Origin: Mucilaginibacter pankratovii
GTDB taxonomy: Bacteria > Bacteroidota > Bacteroidia > Sphingobacteriales > Sphingobacteriaceae
Direction of reading: 5' to 3'
Assembly: GCF_014773265.1 (NCBI RefSeq)
Contig: NZ_JACWMY010000019.1
Coordinates: forward strand, 1 to 64,000
Length of the DNA stretch: 64,000 nt
Part shown: in pieces, positions 35,402 to 43,783 of the stretch
How positions within the stretch are numbered: the first letter of the stretch is position 1
How the letters are laid out: each line of letters opens with the position of its first letter
The notes under the pieces: generated by a model
Told to the model about the DNA's origin: nothing
The model's input: the letters and a program-made list of their open reading frames with translations, nothing else
Databases searched by the model: none
Translations under genes and position numbers: made by a program

Positions 35402-36541
35402 ATGAAATTACTTTACACCGCATCATTTATACTGTTATTAGCATCTTGTAAACAAGCCCCAAAATTAGATCTAACCATCAAAGCAGATGGTGTTACCAAT
35501 GGTACCGTGCAGTTAAAACAAGCCAGCGAACTAACCCTTAACGAACCCCTTAAAAATGGTGAGCTAACAAAAAGCACGCAATTACAGGCACCCGGTTACT
35601 ACAGCCTCTGCGTAATAGATAACGAAAAGCCCATCACCTCTAAGATAGCTTATGATATTTACCTGGAAAATGGCAGCTATACCATCCAAACTAATCCGGC
35701 AAAGCCCCAGGATTATCCTGTAGTAACTACTACATCCGCAACGCAAAAAGAGCTTAATGATTACTATCAATTATTAAACAAGTATGCGGGAGCGATAGAT
35801 CATCAAATAGATTCGCTTACCCGTTTCCTGCAGTCTAACGCGGCGGCGGCTTTAAACAAACAAAAACGGGCTGCCATTTATACCAGCACCCGCGCAATAC
35901 AAAAACAACGCCGCGAGCTGGATTTGAAAGTATTGAAAGAATACACCGAAAAAAATCCGAAAGCCAAAATTGGCGCGCACCTTATTGTACAGGTATATTA
36001 TCCCGAATACGCGGAAGCTTATAACGAACTTTTTCAAAAGCTGCCTGAGGATGTAAAGATGAGCGACGACGGTTTAAAGATCCAAAACAAATTGGGAAAT
36101 ATGCTGAAACAGCTCACCGGCGCAACTGCCCCGGATATTGCCGGCAATACACCCGATGGCAAACCATTCGACAAAAAGGCCATCAACAAAAAAATTATTT
36201 TGGTTGAGTTTTGGAAGCCCAGCAACGATGTTAGCCAGCTGATGCACCAGCAATTGGTAAAAGGAATTATCCTTACCCCTGCAGACAGGAAAAACTTTGG
36301 TGTGGTAACGGTATCTATAGACGAGAAGAACGATGCATGGTTAAACGCGATCAAAAACGACAATGTACCATGGCAGCAGCTAAGCGATAGCAAAGGCGAT
36401 CAATCTCCAAACGTGGCCAAATGGGAAATAAAAACCGTACCGATGTATTGCCTGGTAGATAAAAACTGGAAGATGATCAAATCAAACATCCCTTTCGGCG
36501 AAATAGATACCGAGGTGCACGAGTACCTTAAGAAGAATTAA
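35402..36541 (+). CDS. TlpA/DUF4369-type lipoprotein lacking the CxxC active site
   Basis: A 379-residue lipoprotein (signal peptide MKLLYTASFILLLASC with lipobox Cys16). Residues about 20-115 resemble the DUF4369 beta-domain, and 120-240 are helical. The C-terminal 130 residues have the thioredoxin layout, starting TAPDIAGNTPDGKPFDKKAI and continuing IILVEFWKPSNDVSQLM. Where redox-active members have WCxxC this protein has WKPSNDVS, so it has no catalytic cysteine pair. The cis-proline context KTVPMYCLVD remains. A structural or chaperone-like role is inferred. Its stop codon overlaps the stop of the converging pdeM gene. Confidence 0.83.
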   Translation: MKLLYTASFILLLASCKQAPKLDLTIKADGVTNGTVQLKQASELTLNEPLKNGELTKSTQLQAPGYYSLCVIDNEKPITSKIAYDIYLENGSYTIQTNPAKPQDYPVVTTTSATQKELNDYYQLLNKYAGAIDHQIDSLTRFLQSNAAAALNKQKRAAIYTSTRAIQKQRRELDLKVLKEYTEKNPKAKIGAHLIVQVYYPEYAEAYNELFQKLPEDVKMSDDGLKIQNKLGNMLKQLTGATAPDIAGNTPDGKPFDKKAINKKIILVEFWKPSNDVSQLMHQQLVKGIILTPADRKNFGVVTVSIDEKNDAWLNAIKNDNVPWQQLSDSKGDQSPNVAKWEIKTVPMYCLVDKNWKMIKSNIPFGEIDTEVHEYLKKN

Positions 36542-37203
36542 CTGATAGCGATCACCTTATCTTTCAGCACGCCAAAAATATTGTCGTTCTTCATGCTGCG
36601 GATGGCCACCTTACCGGTAAATCTGCCGAACGACGGCAGTATGGCTTGGTTCTTACCGAAAGCGAAACAGGGCAACGTAACGCTTTGCCTGCCCCTGCCA
36701 ACCAGGTTCACCCCCGGATGGATATGCCCGCAAAGTACGTAACCGCCTTCCGGCCTTATATTGGCGTCGGCAAGGGGATGGTGCAGCATCAGGAAGGGGC
36801 CAACGCTTAGCTCCTCCGTCAGCACAACATCCAGGTCGAGGTAATGCTTATCGTGGATGATATCGTGGTTACCTTTCACCAGGATGATCTGTAGTTTGGG
36901 GAACTGCTTGCGCCACATCACAAACCAGTCCCAATCGGCATTCAGGTCGCTGTGGAAGAGATCGCCCAGGAAGATGATCTTTTCGGGGCGATGCTCGTGT
37001 ATAAGGTCTGATAACATAGCCAGATCGTCCTGCTCCATATCCCGCGGGATGGCAATGCCCGCTTTGCGGAAGTGCCCAACCTTCCCCAAATGTACATCAG
37101 CAGCTATTAAAGCCTTCTGCTGTTGCCAGTAAATGGCCTTCTGCGGCAGCAATAACAGATCCTGGTCTAAAAAATTAAAAGGGGTACCCGCACTCATCGT
37201 CAT
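36538..37203 (-). CDS. pdeM: Ligase-associated DNA-damage-response phosphoesterase PdeM
   Basis: A 221-residue calcineurin-like metallophosphoesterase. The metal-binding motifs ADVHLGK, GDLFHS, GNHD, HHPLAD and CGHIHPG are complete and in order. PdeM homologues are usually encoded with an exonuclease, an ATP-dependent DNA ligase and an Lhr-like helicase; none of these is adjacent here. ATG 37203 or ATG 37197 (MSAGTPF) may be the start; a TATCTTTG box at 37211-37218 favours the later one. Confidence 0.88.
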   Translation of the reverse strand: MTMSAGTPFNFLDQDLLLLPQKAIYWQQQKALIAADVHLGKVGHFRKAGIAIPRDMEQDDLAMLSDLIHEHRPEKIIFLGDLFHSDLNADWDWFVMWRKQFPKLQIILVKGNHDIIHDKHYLDLDVVLTEELSVGPFLMLHHPLADANIRPEGGYVLCGHIHPGVNLVGRGRQSVTLPCFAFGKNQAILPSFGRFTGKVAIRSMKNDNIFGVLKDKVIAIS

Positions 37204-37273
37204 AACGGGGCAAAGATAGGGATTGATTTACTAATTTGCTTAGCAGGATGGCGGTTAAATTAGGCTACCGTCC

Positions 37274-37314
37274 GGGGTGTCCAATTTGTGAAATATAGAC
37301 ACATTGGACACCCC
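37274..37314. repeat. Perfect 12-bp hairpin
   Basis: GGGGTGTCCAAT (37274-37285) and ATTGGACACCCC (37303-37314) are exact reverse complements around 17 bases, within which GTG/CAC can pair further. It lacks a T-run. It could be an operator, a structured leader or a remnant repeat; its function is unknown. Confidence 0.7.
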
Positions 37315-37444
37315 TGAACGCACCTGGACACCTGCCAAAATCACTTACAAAAACTTCCGAATTTTTGCATTTTTTACGGATTTATTGTACTTAAACAGCC
37401 CTTTTGCGAGCGTAATACAGGCGTTTTTTTCGAAAAAAAAGTGC

Positions 37445-37478
37445 CACAAAAACAAAAAACCCGGCTCATCACCGGGTT
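37445..37478 (-). terminator. Terminator of the HtrA gene
   Basis: On the minus strand AACCCGG (37478-37472) pairs with CCGGGTT (37464-37458) and is followed by TTTTGTTTTT. It lies 30 bases after the stop codon. Confidence 0.88.
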
Positions 37479-37507
37479 CTCCTATTTATAATCACTTAAA
37501 CTATTAT

Positions 37508-39043
37508 TTATTGTATCTCAAAAACGTTGCTGAAGCTGCCACCGTTTGGATAGTAACCGGTGATGATCAGTCGGCCGTTCTTCAGGTTGGTGATAACGTT
37601 ATCCATATCATCAACACTGTTAATAGGCTGTTTGTTGATCGAGGTGATAACCGACCCAACAGGGATCTCGGTATCATCAAATATACCGCCTGCCCGTACT
37701 TGGGTTACCAAAACGCCAGAGTTTACATGGAACTTGCTTTTCTGTGCAGCGGTTAACGGCTGGAAGCTTGCGCCCAGTTTGTTAAACAATTCTGCTGCAG
37801 ATTTAGAAAGCGCTGCGGATTTGGCAACCGGAGCCTCTGCTTTAAGCGTTACATCAAAGTTCTTTTCGCTGCCATTGCGCAATACAGTTATCTTGATGTT
37901 ATCGCCGGGCTGTAAACGTGCTACACGCTCTTGTAAGTCTGATGATTCATAAACGGTGTTACCTTCTACCTTGGTGATGATATCGCCCGGCTGGATGCCT
38001 GCTTTCTCTGCACCGCCGCCTTCAACTAAAGAGTTTACGTAAAGGCCGTTTGTTTTGTCGGTTTTTAAACCTTGTGCGGCTTCGGGGTCACTAAGATCGG
38101 CAAAGCTGATGCCAATGTAACCGCGTTTAACCGAACCATACTTTTTAATATCGTTCAATACTTTCTTAGCTAAATTCACCGGGATAGCAAAGCCATAACC
38201 TTCATATGAGCCGGTGTGCGAAGCAATAGCCGCGTTAATACCGATCAATTCGCCGGCTGTATTTACCAATGCGCCGCCGCTGTTACCCGGGTTAATAGCA
38301 GCGTCTGTTTGTATGAACGATTCTATACCTTTTCTCAGGGTTGGCTGTTGTTGGGTAACAGGGCCAAATGGATTCTGGTTCTGCTCATCATCATCTTTAC
38401 CAATAATGTTGATGCTACGGCCTTTCGCGCTCACAATACCGGCAGTAACGGTTGATGTTAATTTAAAAGGGTTACCTACGGCTAATACCCATTCGCCAAC
38501 GCGTACGGCATCCGAGTTACCTAATTTTACAATCGGCAGGTTGGTAGCGTTAATTTTAATGAGGGCAAGGTCGGTATTAGGGTCGGTACCGATGACTTTC
38601 GCCTCAAACTGGCGGTGATCATTAGTAACAATGGTAATTTTCTCGGCCTTTGCCACAACGTGGTTGTTGGTTACAATATAACCATCCGGAGAGATGATCA
38701 CACCCGAACCTGATGCCATCTGCGGGCCCTGAGGACGCATACGCTGGCCAAACATCTGCCCGAACATTTGCTCAAACTGATCCTGGTTACCGCTGCCTTT
38801 TGCCGCGTAAGTAGTGCGGATATAAACTACCGCAGGGGTAACCTCTGCTGCTGCCTGCGTAAAATCTGCCGCACCGGCAGATGATACCATTGGCGCGTTT
38901 GAACGGTTGCTTGCAAAATAAACTTTTTGCTTGTCTTCGAAACTCATGCCCTGGTCGTATTTGTTTTCGGCAAACTTATACACCCCTAAGGCTAAGGCAC
39001 CGCCTGCAAAGGCGGTTAATAGTGTTAAACCAAACTTTTTCAT
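37508..39043 (-). CDS. Do/HtrA-family periplasmic serine protease
   Basis: A 511-residue protein-quality-control protease. It has an N-terminal membrane anchor or signal segment (LTLLTAFAGGALALGVY) and a trypsin-like domain with catalytic His in TNNHVV, Asp in NTDLALIKI and Ser in GNSGGALV. Two PDZ domains follow (GYIGISFADLSD... and the C-terminal GGIFDDTEIPVGSVITSIN), which is DegP/DegQ architecture. ATG 39043 is preferred over TTG 39055. A TAAATTTG box at 39092-39099 is the likely promoter. A sigma-E-type control cannot be read from the sequence. Confidence 0.93.
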   Translation of the reverse strand: MKKFGLTLLTAFAGGALALGVYKFAENKYDQGMSFEDKQKVYFASNRSNAPMVSSAGAADFTQAAAEVTPAVVYIRTTYAAKGSGNQDQFEQMFGQMFGQRMRPQGPQMASGSGVIISPDGYIVTNNHVVAKAEKITIVTNDHRQFEAKVIGTDPNTDLALIKINATNLPIVKLGNSDAVRVGEWVLAVGNPFKLTSTVTAGIVSAKGRSINIIGKDDDEQNQNPFGPVTQQQPTLRKGIESFIQTDAAINPGNSGGALVNTAGELIGINAAIASHTGSYEGYGFAIPVNLAKKVLNDIKKYGSVKRGYIGISFADLSDPEAAQGLKTDKTNGLYVNSLVEGGGAEKAGIQPGDIITKVEGNTVYESSDLQERVARLQPGDNIKITVLRNGSEKNFDVTLKAEAPVAKSAALSKSAAELFNKLGASFQPLTAAQKSKFHVNSGVLVTQVRAGGIFDDTEIPVGSVITSINKQPINSVDDMDNVITNLKNGRLIITGYYPNGGSFSNVFEIQ

Positions 39044-39091
39044 ATTTTTATTCAATTCTCTTTTATGTTTACGGTATTATCTACCGGTAGT

Positions 39092-39099
39092 CAAATTTA
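39092..39099 (-). promoter_or_regulatory. HtrA gene promoter, -7 element
   Basis: Minus-strand TAAATTTG with a TTG 21 bases upstream, slightly longer than the usual 19. The leader to ATG 39043 would be about 43 bases. Confidence 0.45.
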
Positions 39100-39239
39100 A
39101 TACCATATAGACGATATAAACAATGATAAGTTATGTGCAATTTTGTTAAAAATTGTTAAATTAAAATTAACAAGGCCAAACATTTGTTATGCCCCGTTAG
39201 TCTTATCAAAGCAACGGCCATCTTTTAATAAATTTCACA

Positions 39240-40025
39240 GTGAATATAAAGTTTTATAAATACCAGGGAGCAGGCAACGATTTTATTTTGATAGACAATC
39301 GCGAAGGCATTGTAAATCAACTGAATAAAGAGACTGTTGCCAAACTTTGCGATCGCCGTTTCGGTATCGGCGGTGATGGCTTAATGCTGCTGGAAAACCT
39401 GGAAGGCTACGATTTTAAAATGGTGTACTACAATGCCGACGGCAACGAGGGCAGCATGTGCGGTAATGGCGGTCGCTGCATTGTAGCTTTTGCCAAAAAT
39501 CTGGGCATCATACACGATGTGACAAATTTTCTCGCTACCGATGGCCCCCATTATGCCAAAATTTCAGAAGAAGGCAATTGGGTAAGCCTGCAGATGATAG
39601 ATGTAACCGACATCAGCAAAGACGGGGACGCTTATGTACTTAACACCGGCTCGCCGCATTATGTAAAAGTGGCGTCCGACCTGGAGATAAAAGACGTTTA
39701 CAACGAGGGCTACGCCATCCGCAATAACGCTACCTACAAAGCCGATGGCATCAACGTAAACTTTGCCGAAAAAAATGGCGAAGGCTATTTTGTGCGCACC
39801 TTTGAGCGTGGCGTAGAGAACGAAACCTATGCCTGCGGCACAGGCGTTACGGCAGTCGCGTTAGCCATGGCCAAACACAACAGGCAGTTCGGCACCATTA
39901 GCACACCTATAAAAGTTTTGGGCGGCAACCTCAATATCCGCTTTGATAACGATGGCGAAAAATTCAGCAATATCTTTTTAGAAGGGCCTGCGGAGTTGGT
40001 GTTTGATGGGGAGATAGAACTGTAA
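39240..40025 (+). CDS. dapF: Diaminopimelate epimerase
   Basis: A 261-residue cytoplasmic epimerase that converts LL- to meso-diaminopimelate for lysine and peptidoglycan synthesis. Both catalytic cysteines are present: MCGNGGRCIVAF and YACGTGVTAVALA. The start is GTG 39240 (MNIKFYKYQGAGNDFILID), as no ATG precedes the conserved N-terminus. It is divergent from the HtrA gene. Confidence 0.96.
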   Translation: MNIKFYKYQGAGNDFILIDNREGIVNQLNKETVAKLCDRRFGIGGDGLMLLENLEGYDFKMVYYNADGNEGSMCGNGGRCIVAFAKNLGIIHDVTNFLATDGPHYAKISEEGNWVSLQMIDVTDISKDGDAYVLNTGSPHYVKVASDLEIKDVYNEGYAIRNNATYKADGINVNFAEKNGEGYFVRTFERGVENETYACGTGVTAVALAMAKHNRQFGTISTPIKVLGGNLNIRFDNDGEKFSNIFLEGPAELVFDGEIEL

Positions 40026-40041
40026 TATTGTGCTCTTAAAC

Positions 40042-40380
40042 ATGAACAGTCATATTTTAAATAAATACGGTGTGACATTCCGCGAAGATGCCAATGGGCA
40101 CAAATTGCCAGATGGTGAAAGTGTTCTTTGCTCTTATTTATATATATGGCGAGCACTGGAGGACATTAATGAATTTATTAGTGATGTTGATAAGTGTTTA
40201 CAAGGGCATGCTTCATTGGTTGAAGATTTAAGTTACAGCGACTCCCATTTTGGAATTTATGGTGAGTTATCAAACGAATCTCTCGAATTACACGATGAGC
40301 ACAGAACCTATTTGCTCTATATTCCTTTAGCTGATTTTAAAGAGCTTCTACTATCCTGGAAAGAGTTTTTATCGAAATAG
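40042..40380 (+). CDS. Hypothetical protein, 112 residues
   Basis: An acidic protein of 112 residues from ATG 40042 (a GTG at 40030 would add four). I recognise no family. It is rich in Glu, Asp, Leu and Ser and ends YIPLADFKELLLSWKEFLSK. Size and acidity resemble immunity- or antitoxin-type proteins, but no toxin is adjacent except the frameshifted small frame that follows. It is AT-richer than dapF upstream and the helicase downstream. Confidence 0.6.
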   Translation: MNSHILNKYGVTFREDANGHKLPDGESVLCSYLYIWRALEDINEFISDVDKCLQGHASLVEDLSYSDSHFGIYGELSNESLELHDEHRTYLLYIPLADFKELLLSWKEFLSK

Positions 40381-40687
40381 AAATAACATTTTTTGAATTT
40401 AAGCATGAGGACAATAGAAGAACTAAATAAAAAAAGGTGCCCGTTGTTAGCATCGACGAGTCACTCGACAAGTACGATAATGTTGTATTGTTCCCCGATA
40501 AAGTTGCCAAAGCGAACGAAATGCTGCGCACAATAGGGCTGCCAAAGGATAAAGAAAAAAGCAAGCAAGAGTAGAGTTTACCCCCACTGTTAATAATTAT
40601 TACAGAAATTTCTTCCACTTACACTAAATTCTCTTTACGTTTGAATTTTTTGTTGATGTAGCTTTCATTAATTTTTTATCAGAATTG
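40381..40687. other. Intergenic region upstream of the SNF2 helicase
   Basis: 307 bases. The first 200 contain a small frame broken by a -1 shift at a run of seven A residues (see 40405-40574). The remaining 110, AT-rich, presumably hold the helicase promoter; no clean TTG-N19-TAnnTTTG was found. Confidence 0.6.
40405..40574 (+). pseudogene. Small frameshifted gene (or -1 frameshift product)
   Basis: ATG 40405 opens MRTIEELNKK and meets a run of seven A (40429-40435). In that frame translation would go on into unrelated sequence and stop. In the -1 frame a coherent acidic peptide continues from 40434: KVPVVSIDESLDKYDNV, then VLFPDKVAKANEMLRTIGLP, ending at TAG 40572. The whole would be about 56 residues. 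It is either a recent pseudogene, a sequence error in the homopolymer, or a slippage-expressed peptide. Family unknown; it could be the small partner of the gene at 40042. Confidence 0.5.
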
Positions 40688-43588
40688 ATGATGTTACGCG
40701 TAGACAGCAGCAAACCTTGCCAAATAATTTATGCCATTGCCCGGCACGATTACCTGTCGTACGTGATAGAACCGCACATTGTGCAGCTAAACCCCAACGG
40801 GGAATTTTCCTTTACGCACCAGCGCCTGTTCAGCAACACGGCTGTCGAATTTAGCCACTGTATTGATGATACCGACCGCAAGCTCATCAAGATCCTGGAG
40901 GATATGGAGCAGGGGAACATCATTAAAAAATTCTATAAAAAACCAATCCGCCCCTTCGAGTACTTCGCCAAAGTGTTTAACGATCAGGTTTTCGACGTGA
41001 TCCGCCCGAAAATTGAAAAGAAAATAGTGGAGGCACTAAGCTTATTAGGCAGCAACGATAAACAGCTGTACCTGATGAGCAAGGAAGGTTACCCTGCCGG
41101 GCGCAAGGTGCATATTGCCGACGAGCCCGCTTCGGTGCTCTTCCATTTCCGCAGGAACGAGGAGGAGATCCGCTACTTCCCTACTATCAAATACCAGGGC
41201 CTGCGCATCGAATTTATGTTTAAGGATGCCGAGATCATTTGCAACCATCCAGCATGGATGCTGTTAGACGATACCCTCTACTATTTCGATAAAGAGATAG
41301 AAGGCAAAAAACTGCAGCCTTTTTTAAATAAACGCTTTATCTCTATCCCAAAATCGTCGGAGCATTCCTATTTCGAAAAATTTGTTGCCCCGCTGATAGA
41401 GAAGCACAACGTTTATGCCGAAGGTTTTACCATTAATACCGAAAAGTATGATGCTACCGCTTTTCTGAAGCCCATTTACGTTGAGGGCGGAACTTCGCAG
41501 CTACAGCTATATTTTAAATATGCCGGTTATATTTTCCCATACGGGGATGGCAGGCATGTGTCCGTACGGATGGAGCGCACCGGCGATGATTACCTTTTCC
41601 ACCGCATTAAGCGCTCGGTTACCTGGGAAAAAGGCAAGCTGGCACAGCTGGAAGCATTAGGCCTGCAAACAACTTCTTCGCTTTTCCAAAACTTAGAAGT
41701 GGCGCATGGCGATGATGATACCGATAGGGCCTTCCCTGTTTTTGAATGGCTTAACCACCACCACGACGAGCTGATTGAGAAAGGCTTTGAACTGGAACAA
41801 CCCGACGGGCAGAAACGCTATGTATTTGGCACTACCAAAATAGACCTGGAGATCTCTGAGAATAACGACTGGTTCGATATCAACGCTGTAGTATTCTTTG
41901 GGCCCTACCGCATCCCGTTCATCCAGCTCAAGAATCATATCCTCAACCATAAAAAAGAATTTATACTACCATCGGGCGAAATAGCGGTTATTCCCGAACA
42001 ATGGTTTTCGCAATATGGCAACCTGCTGCATTTTTCAGAAGGCGGCGACGGCCTCAAACTTCGCCGACACCATATTGGCCTGGTGAACGACCTGGAGGGC
42101 GAAATGGCCGAAACAGCCATGAGTCGCAAGTTGCAAAAGCTTACCAATTACGAGGAAACTGAAGATGTACCGATGCCGGTAAATTTTGCAGGCAGCCTTC
42201 GCCCCTACCAAAAGGCCGGTTACAACTGGTTCCATTTTTTAAAGGAATACCATTTTGGCGGCTGTTTGGCCGATGACATGGGTTTGGGTAAAACCATACA
42301 AACCCTGGCCCTGCTGCAAAAACACAAGGAAGATACCGAAGCGGCGGGCAGCAAAGCTACCTCGCTGGTGATCATGCCTACGTCGCTGATATATAACTGG
42401 CTTAATGAGGCCAAAAAATTTGCGCCGCAGCTAAGGCTGATGGTGCATACCGGCGCTTTCCGTTATAAATCGGCCGATGTGTTTGCCAATTATGATGTGG
42501 TTATAACTACCTACGGCATCAGCCGCATAGATATTGAGATGTTTAAGGCTTATTACTTCGATTACGTGATCTTAGATGAGAGCCAGAACATTAAAAACCC
42601 TTCTTCTAAATCGTTCCAGTCGGTAAGGCAGTTGAAATCGCGCTTTAAGCTGATATTGAGCGGTACACCGGTTGAGAATTCGGTTAACGACCTGTGGACG
42701 CAGATGAGCTTTATTAACCCTGGCTTACTGGGCGCGCAGATCTATTTCCAGAATGAATTTGTAACGCCGATAGAGAAAAAGAAGGACGAGGAAAAGGCAC
42801 GCAAATTACAGGCCATCATCAAACCATTTGTACTGCGCCGCACCAAGGAACAGGTTGCAACCGAGCTGCCGCCGAAAACCGAAAACCTTTTCTACTGCCA
42901 GATGAGCGAAGAGCAGGCCGAGGTTTACGACAAGGTAAAATCGGAATATCGTAACGAGCTACTCCGCAGTATTGAGGATGGCACTTACGCCAAAACGCAG
43001 ATCCAGGTATTGCAGGGGCTGATCAAACTTCGGCAAATAGCCAATCACCCGGCAATGATAGACCAGGAGTATGAAGGCGATTCGGGCAAGTTTGAGAACG
43101 TGGTACATACCCTGGCCAACGTGTTGGATGGCGGCCATAAGGTGCTGATCTTTTCGCAGTTTGTAAAACAGCTGAACATTTACCGCGAGCATTTCAACCA
43201 GAATAATATCCCTTACGTATACCTGGATGGCAGTACCCAAAACCGCGGCGATGTAGTAAAACAGTTCCAGGAAGATGCCAAAACACGGGTGTTCCTTATC
43301 TCCATAAAAGCAGGCGGCGTAGGTTTAAACCTTACCGAGGCCGATTACGTTTTTATCCTGGATCCATGGTGGAACCCGGCGGTAGAACAGCAAGCGATCG
43401 ACCGTACGCACCGCATCGGGCAAACCAAAAACGTATTCATCTATAAATTTATCACTAAAGATACCGTAGAAGAAAAGATCCTGGCCCTGCAGCAGCGCAA
43501 GCTCAGCGTAGCCCGTTCGCTTATTACCACCGAGGAAAGCTTTATCAAGTCGCTTACTGCGGATGATATTAAGGAGATACTGGGGTAG
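40688..43588 (+). CDS. SNF2-family DEAD/DEAH-box helicase (RapA/HepA-like)
   Basis: A 966-residue ATP-dependent DNA translocase. The N-terminal half (1-490) is a beta-rich accessory region. The motor begins with SLRPYQKAGYNWFHFL; motif I DDMGLGKT has Lys535, motif II is DESQ, and motif III LILSGTPVENSVNDLW. The C-terminal RecA lobe carries AGGVGLNLTEADYVF and DRTHRIGQTKNVFIYKF. Such proteins remodel protein-DNA or RNA polymerase complexes. Start ATG 40688 or 40691; TTG 40685 is less likely. A hairpin follows the stop at once. Confidence 0.92.
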   Translation: MMLRVDSSKPCQIIYAIARHDYLSYVIEPHIVQLNPNGEFSFTHQRLFSNTAVEFSHCIDDTDRKLIKILEDMEQGNIIKKFYKKPIRPFEYFAKVFNDQVFDVIRPKIEKKIVEALSLLGSNDKQLYLMSKEGYPAGRKVHIADEPASVLFHFRRNEEEIRYFPTIKYQGLRIEFMFKDAEIICNHPAWMLLDDTLYYFDKEIEGKKLQPFLNKRFISIPKSSEHSYFEKFVAPLIEKHNVYAEGFTINTEKYDATAFLKPIYVEGGTSQLQLYFKYAGYIFPYGDGRHVSVRMERTGDDYLFHRIKRSVTWEKGKLAQLEALGLQTTSSLFQNLEVAHGDDDTDRAFPVFEWLNHHHDELIEKGFELEQPDGQKRYVFGTTKIDLEISENNDWFDINAVVFFGPYRIPFIQLKNHILNHKKEFILPSGEIAVIPEQWFSQYGNLLHFSEGGDGLKLRRHHIGLVNDLEGEMAETAMSRKLQKLTNYEETEDVPMPVNFAGSLRPYQKAGYNWFHFLKEYHFGGCLADDMGLGKTIQTLALLQKHKEDTEAAGSKATSLVIMPTSLIYNWLNEAKKFAPQLRLMVHTGAFRYKSADVFANYDVVITTYGISRIDIEMFKAYYFDYVILDESQNIKNPSSKSFQSVRQLKSRFKLILSGTPVENSVNDLWTQMSFINPGLLGAQIYFQNEFVTPIEKKKDEEKARKLQAIIKPFVLRRTKEQVATELPPKTENLFYCQMSEEQAEVYDKVKSEYRNELLRSIEDGTYAKTQIQVLQGLIKLRQIANHPAMIDQEYEGDSGKFENVVHTLANVLDGGHKVLIFSQFVKQLNIYREHFNQNNIPYVYLDGSTQNRGDVVKQFQEDAKTRVFLISIKAGGVGLNLTEADYVFILDPWWNPAVEQQAIDRTHRIGQTKNVFIYKFITKDTVEEKILALQQRKLSVARSLITTEESFIKSLTADDIKEILG

Positions 43589-43652
43589 TTATGGCGGTGA
43601 GGACACCGCCATAATGAAGAGGTTGCCTGGCGGCGGTGTCCTCACCGCCGCC
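43589..43652. repeat. Twin hairpins with GGTGAGGACACC core
   Basis: Hairpin 1: TTATGGCGGTG (43589-43599), loop AGGA, CACCGCCATAA (43604-43614). Hairpin 2: GGCGGCGGTG (43629-43638), loop TCCT, CACCGCCGCC (43643-43652). The second is an inverted version of the first. The same GGTG-AGGA-CACC core occurs at 62525-62536 after mqnD. It may serve as terminator of the helicase gene. Confidence 0.8.
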
Positions 43653-43783
43653 GCCGTTAACTCCAAACAAAAACACCCGCCATTTTGTATACACATTGCC
43701 ATAATCATTCGGCCCCACCCGAATAATTTGCCCGCAGGCCCATAGCTTGCTTTTGCTTTTTGTAACATTGCAGAAATTTTTAA

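Larger units (their letters stand above)
37204..37507. other. Intergenic region between pdeM and the HtrA gene
   Basis: 304 bases holding the pdeM -7 box (TATCTTTG on the minus strand, 37211-37218), a 12-bp perfect hairpin (37274-37314), a TTTTTTTCGAAAAAAA palindrome near 37425-37440, and the HtrA terminator. The open frame running rightward from 37304 into htrA antisense is not a gene. Confidence 0.7.

Noticed and set aside
37304..37756. Plus-strand frame of 150 codons between pdeM and htrA
   Set aside because: It crosses the htrA terminator and runs antisense into the htrA C-terminus, whose conserved PDZ sequence is on the other strand.
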